Assembly: GCA_030428745.1 (NCBI GenBank)
Contig: JAUIEG010000108.1
Location: 1 to 7,983, forward strand
Length of the DNA stretch: 7,983 bases
Source: Alphaproteobacteria bacterium
GTDB lineage: Bacteria; Pseudomonadota; Alphaproteobacteria; Caulobacterales; Parvularculaceae
Direction of reading: 5' to 3'
Shown in pieces: positions 1-5,275 of this stretch; within the stretch, counting starts at the first letter, position 1, and every line of letters begins with the position of its first letter. The notes beneath the pieces are model-generated. The model saw only the letters and a program-made list of their open reading frames with translations, was not told where the DNA came from and searched no databases. Made by a program: the position numbers and the translations under genes.

Positions 1-498
1 TGGAACCGGGCAATGCACTTTGTCACCAAGGCGGGCAAGATTATCTTTACCGTGACTGTGGTGATCTGGGTGCTTGGCTATTTTCCGAATTTTGGCGCCG
101 ACCTGGGTGAGTCCTGGCTGGGACACCTGGGCCGACTGATTGAGCCCCTCTTTGCGCCGCTGGGTCTGGACTGGCGCTACGGGGTGGCTATCGCCACTTC
201 GTTTCTGGCGCGGGAGGTATTTGTCGGTACTCTGGGCACCATCTTCGGCATCGAGGGCGCCGAGGAAAACATGGTGCCCCTGGTGGATCATATCCAGGCC
301 AGCGGCATGGCAATTGGTTCCGGGGTTGCGCTACTGGTCTTTTTTGCCATCGCGCTGCAGTGTGTTTCCACACTGGCGATCCTGGCCAAGGAAAGTGAAT
401 CCCGCTCCCTGGCGATAAAGATGTTCTTTGGCTATTTCGCCTTCGCGTATTTCGCCGCTCTGGCGACCTTTCACGTGGTGAATTTGCTGGTTGGCTAA
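1..498 (+). CDS. feoB: Ferrous iron transporter FeoB, C-terminal 165 residues (5' truncated by window edge)
   Basis: FeoB is the inner-membrane Fe(II) permease with an N-terminal G-protein domain; only the end of the membrane domain is present. The reading frame is open from base 1 (W-N-R-A-M...) to a TAA at 496-498. Seen: hydrophobic segments at about residues 14-29 (IIFTVTVVIWVLGYF), 60-85, 105-130 and 138-163. The stretch WRYGVAIATSFLAREVFVGT followed by LGTIFGIE, and the Cys-containing ALQCVSTLAILAKES, are hallmarks of FeoB C-termini by family knowledge. The first Met at 13 is internal, not a start. No feoC follows. The stop overlaps the stop of the opposite-strand gene (TAG at 495-497), so the two end tail-to-tail with no terminator between. 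The family style looks gammaproteobacterial to me, unlike the genes to the right; that is recall-based inference. Confidence 0.9.
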   Translation, partial: WNRAMHFVTKAGKIIFTVTVVIWVLGYFPNFGADLGESWLGHLGRLIEPLFAPLGLDWRYGVAIATSFLAREVFVGTLGTIFGIEGAEENMVPLVDHIQASGMAIGSGVALLVFFAIALQCVSTLAILAKESESRSLAIKMFFGYFAFAYFAALATFHVVNLLVG

Positions 499-1523
499 GC
501 GTTGCGGCTGGACTGGAACAGGCGTAGTTGCGCCAGGACCAGTTGCGCTGCGAGCTCCAGCAGCAGGCGATGGTTCTGGCTGTGTACCTGCCCCAGTGCG
601 CCTTCTACTTCTTTCTCGATAAGGTCTCGCTGTTCCCGGTTCAGCCCGTCGGGCAGGGAGAAGCTGATAGATTGTTGTTCTGATGCGCTGATTTTCTGGT
701 AGATGCCGGTAAACACAATATCGAGCCGTTCAGTGGGTTGAACCCGCAAGGCGGCGCGACCGCCATAGGTCTCCTCGTCATTGATATTGTCTTCAGCGCT
801 AGAGCCTAAACCGGCATATCCGTCATCCAAAAAGCCGCTGTTTTTAACACCGAAACCCACAACTCTGAGGGCGGCCCTGTCGGACAATGGCAGGTTGACC
901 CAACCGCTCGCCTCGCCATTGCCGCCGCCTTTTTGCGTTCCCGAACCGGTGAGCTGAAGCCCGCCTGAAACGCCGTCAAACTCCGGCATGCGCGGCATGA
1001 TCCGAAGCGTCCCGCCTAGCGAGCCGCTCCCGTAAACTGTCCCTTGGGGGCCGCGCAAAACTTCGATCCGGTCAATGTCGAAGAGTTTGAGATCGGGCTG
1101 CGACGCCGCTTCAGAAATCGGAACTTCATCGAGATAGACACCAACGGTCGCTTCCGCGCCCTGGCCGATATCGGAGCCGGTCGTAACGCCGCGAATGAAA
1201 ATCTGCGAACGACCCGCGCCGGCGTCGATAAAGGAAACACCCGCCAGGGTGCGCGCATAATCGGAAAAATTGACCGCCCCGAGTTTTTCAAGATCGTCCC
1301 CGCTGAGCGCTTGAATAGCCAAAGGCACGTCAATCAGCCTTTCAGCGCGGCGCGTGGCGGTGACGATAATCATATCGTCGCGCGATGCGCCCGCCCCTAC
1401 GGTTTCGCCTTCTTGCGCAAGGGCCGGCGCGCCCGCTGCAACCCCAAGTGCCGTCGCCGCCAATAGGCTGTTCTTCAGTCCCTTAAGACGAATCCCGTTC
1501 ATGACCTGGCCTGTATTCAACAT
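495..1523 (-). CDS. TonB-dependent receptor, signal peptide and plug plus start of barrel, then foreign tail (chimeric or truncated)
   Basis: The first ~281 of 342 residues are a TonB-dependent outer-membrane receptor, which takes up large nutrients using TonB energy. Seen: signal peptide 1-36 with APALA|QE cleavage; TonB-box-like DDMIIVTATRR at 49-59; plug domain about 60-178 with IFIRGV (108-113), VYLDEVPI (129-136) and the conserved IEVLRGPQGTVYGSGSLGGTLRI (153-175); first barrel strands 186-280. Receptors of this type usually run about 700-900 residues and end in an aromatic residue. Here the barrel stops near residue 281, and 61 charged, Leu/Gln-rich helical residues follow, ending SSRNA. 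The protein therefore lacks most of its barrel and should not work as a receptor as read. The start at 1521-1523 is supported by GAGGGG (1530-1535), 6 nt upstream. It is divergent from the XRE regulator. The specific ligand cannot be told. Confidence 0.8.
   Translation of the reverse strand: MLNTGQVMNGIRLKGLKNSLLAATALGVAAGAPALAQEGETVGAGASRDDMIIVTATRRAERLIDVPLAIQALSGDDLEKLGAVNFSDYARTLAGVSFIDAGAGRSQIFIRGVTTGSDIGQGAEATVGVYLDEVPISEAASQPDLKLFDIDRIEVLRGPQGTVYGSGSLGGTLRIMPRMPEFDGVSGGLQLTGSGTQKGGGNGEASGWVNLPLSDRAALRVVGFGVKNSGFLDDGYAGLGSSAEDNINDEETYGGRAALRVQPTERLDIVFTGIYQKISASEQQSISFSLPDGLNREQRDLIEKEVEGALGQVHSQNHRLLLELAAQLVLAQLRLFQSSRNA
498..680 (-). other. Unrelated helical C-terminal tail fused to the TonB receptor; probable 3' end of another gene
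   Basis: Residues about 282-342 of the minus-strand reading frame do not look like outer-membrane barrel. They form a long helix-prone run (NREQRDLIEKEVEGALGQ, then SQNHRLLLELAAQLVLAQLR) without alternating strand pattern or glycine/aromatic girdle. I do not recognise the family. The simplest reading is the C-terminus of a gene that is convergent with feoB in the left-hand genome and has been joined in frame to the receptor at about 670-690. The exact break cannot be set by eye: the preceding IYQKISAS still fits a barrel strand. Confidence 0.5.
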
Positions 1524-1616
1524 TCAAATCCCCTCGCAGTTTGGGCCGGCTCTTTCATATTCCCGGCCGGTCAGCTTTCTGGCGCTCACAAAATTTTCAT
1601 AATTTTTCTATATTCG

Positions 1617-1645
1617 ACAATTTCGTCTATTTTGGAAAATGTCAA
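1617..1645 (-). promoter_or_regulatory. Candidate promoter for the TonB receptor
   Basis: Read on the minus strand, a perfect -35 TTGACA (plus 1640-1645) is followed after 17 nt by AATTGT (plus 1617-1622), which matches the -10 consensus at only 3 of 6 positions. Transcription would start near 1610, giving a leader of about 87 nt before the ATG at 1523. The weak -10 keeps confidence low. The inverted repeat at 1629-1640 lies in the spacer. Confidence 0.35.
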
Positions 1646-1778
1646 GCAACAAGCTGGCGCAGTGATGGTTTTCAGGCGCGGCGCCGCCTAAATGTGTCAG
1701 ACGCCCGAGGCGCTCGAAGCCGCGAACGCGAAAACAGGCTTGCCTTGTTGGAAAACCACGCGATTTGGGGCTAATCTG

Positions 1779-1791
1779 GAAAAGTATTTTC
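1779..1791. promoter_or_regulatory. Candidate operator upstream of the XRE/cupin regulator (GAAAA-GTA-TTTTC)
   Basis: Five-base inverted arms GAAAA (1779-1783) and TTTTC (1787-1791) flank GTA, about 85 bases before the regulator start. With the preceding TG it includes TGGAAA, the half site also present in the 15-bp palindrome at 2594-2608. An autoregulatory site for the XRE protein is plausible, but the match is partial and the region is AT-rich. Confidence 0.3.
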
Positions 1792-1874
1792 GCTTTTGAA
1801 CAGCGCAGCGACCCCGGCGTAAAGGGCCTCACAAAAGGCGGCGCGCCGATCATCAGCCAAACGCGGATAGAAAA

Positions 1875-2555
1875 ATGAACGCATTCGATTTACAATCCAA
1901 ACTGGCTGCCAGCCCTGGCGCGACCCTGAAAACTATCAGGAATAACAAAGGCCTGACCCTTTCTGATGTGAGCGAGCTGACGGGGTTTCCGGTATCGACG
2001 CTTTCCAAACTGGAAAATGGCAGAACCGAACTCACAGTCGATAAATTGCTGAGAATCACGCTGGCGCTCGGCGTAAATGTCGCCGACCTGTTCGGAAGCC
2101 CCCCCGACGCGCAGGAAAAAAGCGAGCACAGCCGCCGGCGAAGCATCACGCGCGCTGGCGAAGGAAACATCGTTTCGTCGCAGACGGGCGATTACACTCA
2201 TCTCGCCGCGGACCTGCTAAGCAAGCAAATCAAGCCCATTATCGGGGAGATCAAGGCCAAGAGCGTTGAAGAGTTCGGCGAATTCCACCGCCACGCGGGC
2301 GAGGAATTCCTGTATGTCCTGGAGGGCGAATTACTCCTTTATACAGACACTTACGGACCTACCCAGCTAAAGGTCGGCGACTCGATCTATTTCGACAGCA
2401 CGATGGGGCACGCCTATGTCGCCAAAGGAGAGACGCCTTGTCGGATAATGACCGTTTCCTCGACGCCGGACGCGGAAATCCTGAGGCCTGCGCCGCAGGA
2501 TTCGCCCGCCCTCAACATCATACCCCCCTCGCCCGCCGGCAAAGACCCAGCCTGA
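1875..2555 (+). CDS. XRE-family transcriptional regulator with C-terminal cupin sensor domain
   Basis: This is a 226-residue cytoplasmic regulator. Seen: an HTH_XRE/Cro-type domain at about 15-73, with the helix-turn-helix in TLSDVSELTGFPVSTLSKLE (28-47) and the typical ENGRTELTVDKLLRITLALGV; a charged linker about 78-105; and a cupin domain about 118-197. The cupin metal-site pattern is intact: H138-R-H140-xxx-E144 in the first motif and H179 in the second (GDSIYFDSTMGHAYV, Ser where many cupins have Pro). Family knowledge: XRE/cupin proteins usually act as dimeric repressors whose cupin binds a small metabolite, as with PuuR for putrescine. The ligand here is unknown; an amino acid or keto acid is a guess from the adjacent dehydrogenase. 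The Shine-Dalgarno sequence is weak (GGA at 1865-1867, 7 nt before ATG). The C-terminal ~20 residues are Pro-rich and probably disordered. The gene lies 90-99 bases upstream of the dehydrogenase, on the same strand. Confidence 0.9.
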   Translation: MNAFDLQSKLAASPGATLKTIRNNKGLTLSDVSELTGFPVSTLSKLENGRTELTVDKLLRITLALGVNVADLFGSPPDAQEKSEHSRRRSITRAGEGNIVSSQTGDYTHLAADLLSKQIKPIIGEIKAKSVEEFGEFHRHAGEEFLYVLEGELLLYTDTYGPTQLKVGDSIYFDSTMGHAYVAKGETPCRIMTVSSTPDAEILRPAPQDSPALNIIPPSPAGKDPA

Positions 2556-2593
2556 CGCTCGCTCTTTTCAAGAAATTTCCTTAAAAGAAAAAC

Positions 2594-2608
2594 TTTCCAT
2601 AATGGAAA
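2594..2608. promoter_or_regulatory. Perfect 15-bp palindrome over a -10-like CATAAT: candidate operator/promoter of the dehydrogenase gene
   Basis: TTTCCAT-A-ATGGAAA has perfect 7-base arms around a central A. Its core contains CATAAT (2598-2603), 5 of 6 to the sigma70 -10 consensus; a weak -35, TTTCCT (2576-2581), lies 16 nt upstream. Transcription would then begin near 2610. A repressor bound here would cover the -10. The adjacent XRE/cupin protein is the natural candidate because such regulators bind short palindromes near their own genes; that link is inferred. Confidence 0.55.
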
Positions 2609-2611
2609 CTT

Positions 2612-2643
2612 CTGCGTAACCTGAGGTTCAAACCTCAACGCAG
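2612..2643 (+). promoter_or_regulatory. Two-part stem-loop in the dehydrogenase leader, reaching the ribosome binding site
   Basis: The outer arms CTGCGT (2612-2617) and ACGCAG (2638-2643) are perfect complements. Inside, TGAGGTT (2622-2628) and AACCTCA (2631-2637) are also perfect; as RNA the loop would be TCAA. Only AACC (2618-2621) bulges out on the left. That gives about 12 base pairs ending inside AGGA (2642-2645), the likely Shine-Dalgarno sequence. The bulged AACC can pair instead with GGTT (2625-2628), an alternative 4-bp fold that would open the outer structure. If transcription starts near 2610, the hairpin makes up almost the whole leader. Confidence 0.5.
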
Positions 2644-2650
2644 GATGGAA

Positions 2651-3721
2651 ATGATGGGCGTCTGGCAATCGGAAGAGTTCGACAACCACGAACAGGTTTG
2701 CTTCTTCTCAGATGAAGCGACCAATTTGCGCGCGATCGTTGCGATCCACTCCACAGCCCGCGGGCCCGCCGCCGGGGGAACGCGTTTCAAGCCTTACGCC
2801 TCCGACGATATGGCGCTCGACGACGCGCTGCGCCTGTCGCGGGCGATGTCCTACAAATCGGCGCTGGCGGGCCTTCCCCTTGGCGGCGGCAAAGCGGTGA
2901 TCATCGGCGACCCGCGCGAACTCAAATCCAGAGAGCTGCTATTAGCCTTCGGTCGCTTTATCGACCGTATCGGAAATGTCTTCGCCACCGGCGAAGATGT
3001 CGGCTTTTCCGTCGCGGATGTCGAGACAATGCTTGAAGTGACGCCTTATGTCGGCGGGATGTCGAAGGGCGCCGGCGACCCGTCGATCCACACCGCCACA
3101 GGGGTCCTGCACGGGCTGCGCGCGGTGGCGGAGTTTCGCCTGGGCCGCAAAAACTTCGAGGGAGTGAAGGTCGCGGTCCAGGGACTTGGCTCGGTCGGCT
3201 GGCGGGTCGCCCGGCAACTGCACGAAGCAGGCGCTGAATTGATTGTCGCCGATATCGATCCGGAAAAAGTCATGAAAGCGCAAAGCGATTTCCATGCATT
3301 GGCGATGGAGACTGACGAAATTCACGCAGCACAAGCGGACATCTTTTGTCCTTGCGCCTTAGGCGGCGTCATCAACATAGCGACCGCGCCGCAAATTCGC
3401 GCGCAAGCGGTCGCGGGGGCGGCGAACAACCAGCTCGCATCCCCGAAAGCCGGCGCCATTCTCGCTGAACGCAATATCCTGTTCGCCCCGGACTATGTCA
3501 TCAACGCAGGCGGGGTCATTAGCGGCGTCGAGGCGATGCAAAACATGCCTGGCCGCAAAAAAATAGAGTTGGCGCCCATGGAAGACATGCTTGAGCAGAT
3601 CTACGACCGTCTCCTGGAAATTTTCGCGCGGTCACAGAAAGAAAACCGCACGCCCGAAGCGACAGCGCAAACGATCGCGCAGGAACTGATCCGCAAACAA
3701 CCGCTTAAGGAATATGCATAA
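2651..3721 (+). CDS. Leucine dehydrogenase homologue (Glu/Leu/Phe/Val dehydrogenase family)
   Basis: The family carries out NAD+-dependent oxidative deamination of a branched-chain or related amino acid to its 2-keto acid plus ammonium in the cytoplasm. Numbering from the Met at 2645 (358 residues; Bacillus enzyme about 364): GPAAGGTRF (40-48); MSYKSALAGLPLGGGKAVII (68-87) with K71 and catalytic K83; GEDVG (116-120) with catalytic-type D118; Rossmann motif VAVQGLGSVGW (176-186) with D203 closing the second strand, typical for NAD; ADIFCPCALGGVIN (231-244); GAANNQL (258-264); APDYVINAGGVI (281-292). All match leucine dehydrogenase blocks by recall. The pocket differs: R39 sits where the Bacillus enzyme has L40, G116 at A113 and G294 at V294, so substrate choice is uncertain. 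Three Met codons compete (2645, 2651, 2654). AGGA at 2642-2645 overlaps the first and is 5 or 8 nt from the others, favouring 2651 or 2654. Likely regulated by the operator and hairpin just upstream. Confidence 0.85.
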   Translation: MMGVWQSEEFDNHEQVCFFSDEATNLRAIVAIHSTARGPAAGGTRFKPYASDDMALDDALRLSRAMSYKSALAGLPLGGGKAVIIGDPRELKSRELLLAFGRFIDRIGNVFATGEDVGFSVADVETMLEVTPYVGGMSKGAGDPSIHTATGVLHGLRAVAEFRLGRKNFEGVKVAVQGLGSVGWRVARQLHEAGAELIVADIDPEKVMKAQSDFHALAMETDEIHAAQADIFCPCALGGVINIATAPQIRAQAVAGAANNQLASPKAGAILAERNILFAPDYVINAGGVISGVEAMQNMPGRKKIELAPMEDMLEQIYDRLLEIFARSQKENRTPEATAQTIAQELIRKQPLKEYA

Positions 3722-3726
3722 CAAAA

Positions 3727-3755
3727 CACTGCGCCGCCAATGCCCTGCCGCAGCG
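3727..3755 (-). terminator. Weak candidate terminator for the beta-lactamase-fold gene, between convergent genes
   Basis: In minus-strand RNA, CGCUGCG (plus 3755-3749) pairs with CGCAGUG (plus 3733-3727) over 7 positions including one G-U, with a 15-nt loop. TTTTGTT follows directly (plus 3726-3720). The plus-strand version has one A-C mismatch and no T run, so it suits the leftward gene better. The loop is large and the T tract is broken by a G. Confidence 0.35.
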
Positions 3756-3771
3756 CTGACGTACAATCATC

Positions 3772-4983
3772 TTACTGATTGATTGCGAAAAGTCCTGACG
3801 AAATACGGAAGACGTCATTGCTGGTGTTATTGGTGAAAACCACGATGAGCAGATCATCTTCGCGGCTATAAATGAAGTGACTTCGAAAGCCGACAATATA
3901 ACCTTCATGCATAAGCAAATCACCGCTGAGCGTAAGACCGAAACCATAGGAAGCCTCGCCCCGCAGCCCCTGTTCGGGCCACAGATATGAACCGGGCGGA
4001 ATAGACGGCCGCATCATCCGCTCAAGCGACGCTGCAGAGAGTTTTGGGTGGGCCAAGTCCCGATAGACGGAAATCCATTTGGTGAAATCCTCCAGCGTCG
4101 TCACAAGCCCGCCATCAGGCGGCGTGACAGGCAGCGAAAGAACATCATCTTTGACATGCCGGCCTTGTTCATCATCCCATCGCAGACCGGCCGCTTCGCC
4201 GGGCCTCGGCTCATGCCCTTCCACATGAATGCGCGAATTTGTCATGCCGGCCGGATCAAGCACATTGTCTTGAATAAAGGCGGCATATGGCTGGCCTGAC
4301 TGCTCCTGGATGATTTCACCGAGAAGCGTGAAGCCAATGTTGGAATAATAGAAATCCGAGCCTGGCTCGAATTGAAGGTCCTTGCCCATCGCTTCGCGGA
4401 TCATACCGTCAACGGTGTCGCCGAACGCCCACCCGTCAACGACATCATAATAGTCCCGTGTTTCCGCATAATCCGGCACGCCGCCCGTATGTGACAAAAG
4501 ATGGCGGACTTTCACTGATGACCACTTATCCGAGCGATATTGCTCGGGCAGATAACTGTTAATCGACCCTTCAAGATCGATCACGTTCTGTTCGACCAAT
4601 TGCATGATCGCCGCGGCGGAGAACTCTTTCGTCATGGAGGCCACATGGAAAATAGTGTCCAGCCTGTTCGACGTTTCCATGGTGGCGGGGCCATAGGCGC
4701 GCGCATGGACGATATCGTCGCCGCGCATCACAAGAGCCACGCCGGAGAAGTGCTCTTCAAGAACCATTTTCTGGAGAAATTGCTCTGAGGCTTGATCAAT
4801 TATCTCGGCGCTCGGATTGAGGCCTTTATGCAGCGCGGAGGGCGCAGACAAGTTTACATTCGAACAAGCCGACAAGCCAATCACGAGACTGACCAGCGCT
4901 ACGCCCACGAATAGAAAGCTCATTAGTTGCTTTGTTGGGAAGCACTCGGAAATGCTGCGCATACCTAACCCCAACTTTCTCAT
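3772..4983 (-). CDS. Serine hydrolase of the beta-lactamase/penicillin-binding fold, predicted lipoprotein
   Basis: This 403-residue protein has the class C beta-lactamase-like fold (Pfam Beta-lactamase; esterases, D-aminopeptidases, DD-peptidases). Seen: a hydrophobic segment 22-38 ending in lipobox LSAC with lipidated C40; SxxK at S116-M-T-K119 (nucleophile and base); Y213-S-N215 as the YxN motif, in the typical PGSDFYYSNIGFTLLG context; HLLSHTGGVPDY (161-172); PPDGGLVTTLEDFTKW (288-303); and H359-E-G361 as the third motif. All active-site motifs are present, so it should be active in the periplasm, anchored to a membrane. Most homologues with this layout are not antibiotic-resistance enzymes, and the substrate cannot be read from sequence. 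Start uncertain: Met at 4983 gives a long n-region, Met at 4962 follows a GGGG-containing stretch, and Met at 4923 would give a standard 19-residue lipoprotein signal. Convergent with the dehydrogenase gene. Confidence 0.88.
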   Translation of the reverse strand: MRKLGLGMRSISECFPTKQLMSFLFVGVALVSLVIGLSACSNVNLSAPSALHKGLNPSAEIIDQASEQFLQKMVLEEHFSGVALVMRGDDIVHARAYGPATMETSNRLDTIFHVASMTKEFSAAAIMQLVEQNVIDLEGSINSYLPEQYRSDKWSSVKVRHLLSHTGGVPDYAETRDYYDVVDGWAFGDTVDGMIREAMGKDLQFEPGSDFYYSNIGFTLLGEIIQEQSGQPYAAFIQDNVLDPAGMTNSRIHVEGHEPRPGEAAGLRWDDEQGRHVKDDVLSLPVTPPDGGLVTTLEDFTKWISVYRDLAHPKLSAASLERMMRPSIPPGSYLWPEQGLRGEASYGFGLTLSGDLLMHEGYIVGFRSHFIYSREDDLLIVVFTNNTSNDVFRISSGLFAINQ

Positions 4984-5006
4984 AATGACATTTTTTTCTA
5001 ATTTAG

Positions 5007-5035
5007 ATAATGTCGCCAGGCCGCAGCGAAGTCAA
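5007..5035 (-). promoter_or_regulatory. Sigma70-type promoter of the beta-lactamase-fold gene
   Basis: On the minus strand, TTGACT (plus 5030-5035, 5 of 6) is separated by exactly 17 nt from CATTAT (plus 5007-5012, 4 of 6). Transcription would start near 5000, giving about 17 nt of leader to the ATG at 4983, or 38 nt to the Met at 4962. No clear Shine-Dalgarno sequence precedes 4983. Confidence 0.55.
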
Positions 5036-5159
5036 TCGGCGGTTATCTCTGGCGACGCCGACCGGTCCCTTATCGCCGGCGCACTGGAACGCCCCTTGGA
5101 AATCCAAAACGACTGACCGGGAAACACGCTTTAAAAAATCAATTCGGTGCAAACTGTTC

Positions 5160-5182
5160 CGTGTGCGCACATACTGCACACG
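5160..5182. repeat. Inverted repeat CGTGTGC/GCACACG, overlapping a 10-bp palindrome
   Basis: Perfect 7-base arms, CGTGTGC (5160-5166) and GCACACG (5176-5182), lie 9 nt apart. TGTGCGCACA (5162-5171) is itself a perfect palindrome that uses the left arm. It lies between the S9 peptidase stop and the promoter of the beta-lactamase-fold gene, about 125 bases upstream of the -35. There is no T run on either side, so it looks more like a binding site or processing hairpin than a terminator. Confidence 0.4.
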
Positions 5183-5220
5183 TCGCCTCATAAGATAGAT
5201 ATTGAGATCATTTCCCGTCT

Positions 5221-5251
5221 GTGACGTCCATCATCGGCGGGATGACGCCAC
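5221..5251 (-). terminator. Stem-loop just downstream of the S9 peptidase gene, possible 3' end element
   Basis: In minus-strand RNA, GUGGCGUC (plus 5251-5244) pairs with GACGUCAC (plus 5228-5221) over 8 positions including one G-U, with a 15-nt loop in which AUC/GAU can pair further. It begins 24 nt after the peptidase stop. No T tract follows, so it is at best a Rho-type end or an mRNA-stabilising hairpin. The asymmetry (G-U on the minus strand, A-C mismatch on the plus) points to use by leftward RNA. Confidence 0.35.
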
Positions 5252-5275
5252 GCTTCAACCTAAATGCGCGGAAAA

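Larger units (their letters stand above)
1524..1874. other. Divergent control region between TonB receptor and XRE regulator; no gene
   Basis: There is no credible coding region in these 351 bases. Contents seen: an AT-rich patch 1588-1640; TTTTCATAATTTTTC at 1594-1608, which matches 9 of the first 10 bases of the palindrome found before the dehydrogenase gene; ATTTT-GG-AAAAT at 1629-1640; TGGAAA half sites near 1633, 1749 and 1777; and GAAAA-GTA-TTTTC at 1779-1791. The cluster of half sites fits autoregulation by the adjacent regulator and shared control of the receptor, but that is inference. Confidence 0.5.

Noticed and set aside
1044..1466. 140-codon plus-strand open frame opposite the TonB receptor plug
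   Set aside because: Antisense to strongly conserved plug motifs, low-complexity Arg-rich translation, no ribosome site seen.
1541..1853. Short open frames on both strands in the gap between receptor and regulator
   Set aside because: They overlap AT-rich control sequence, have no family resemblance and no clear ribosome sites.
3772..4983. Antibiotic-resistance beta-lactamase
   Set aside because: The motifs (SxxK, YxN, HxG) define the wider serine hydrolase fold. The lipoprotein signal and HEG rather than KTG third motif fit the non-resistance esterase/peptidase relatives better.
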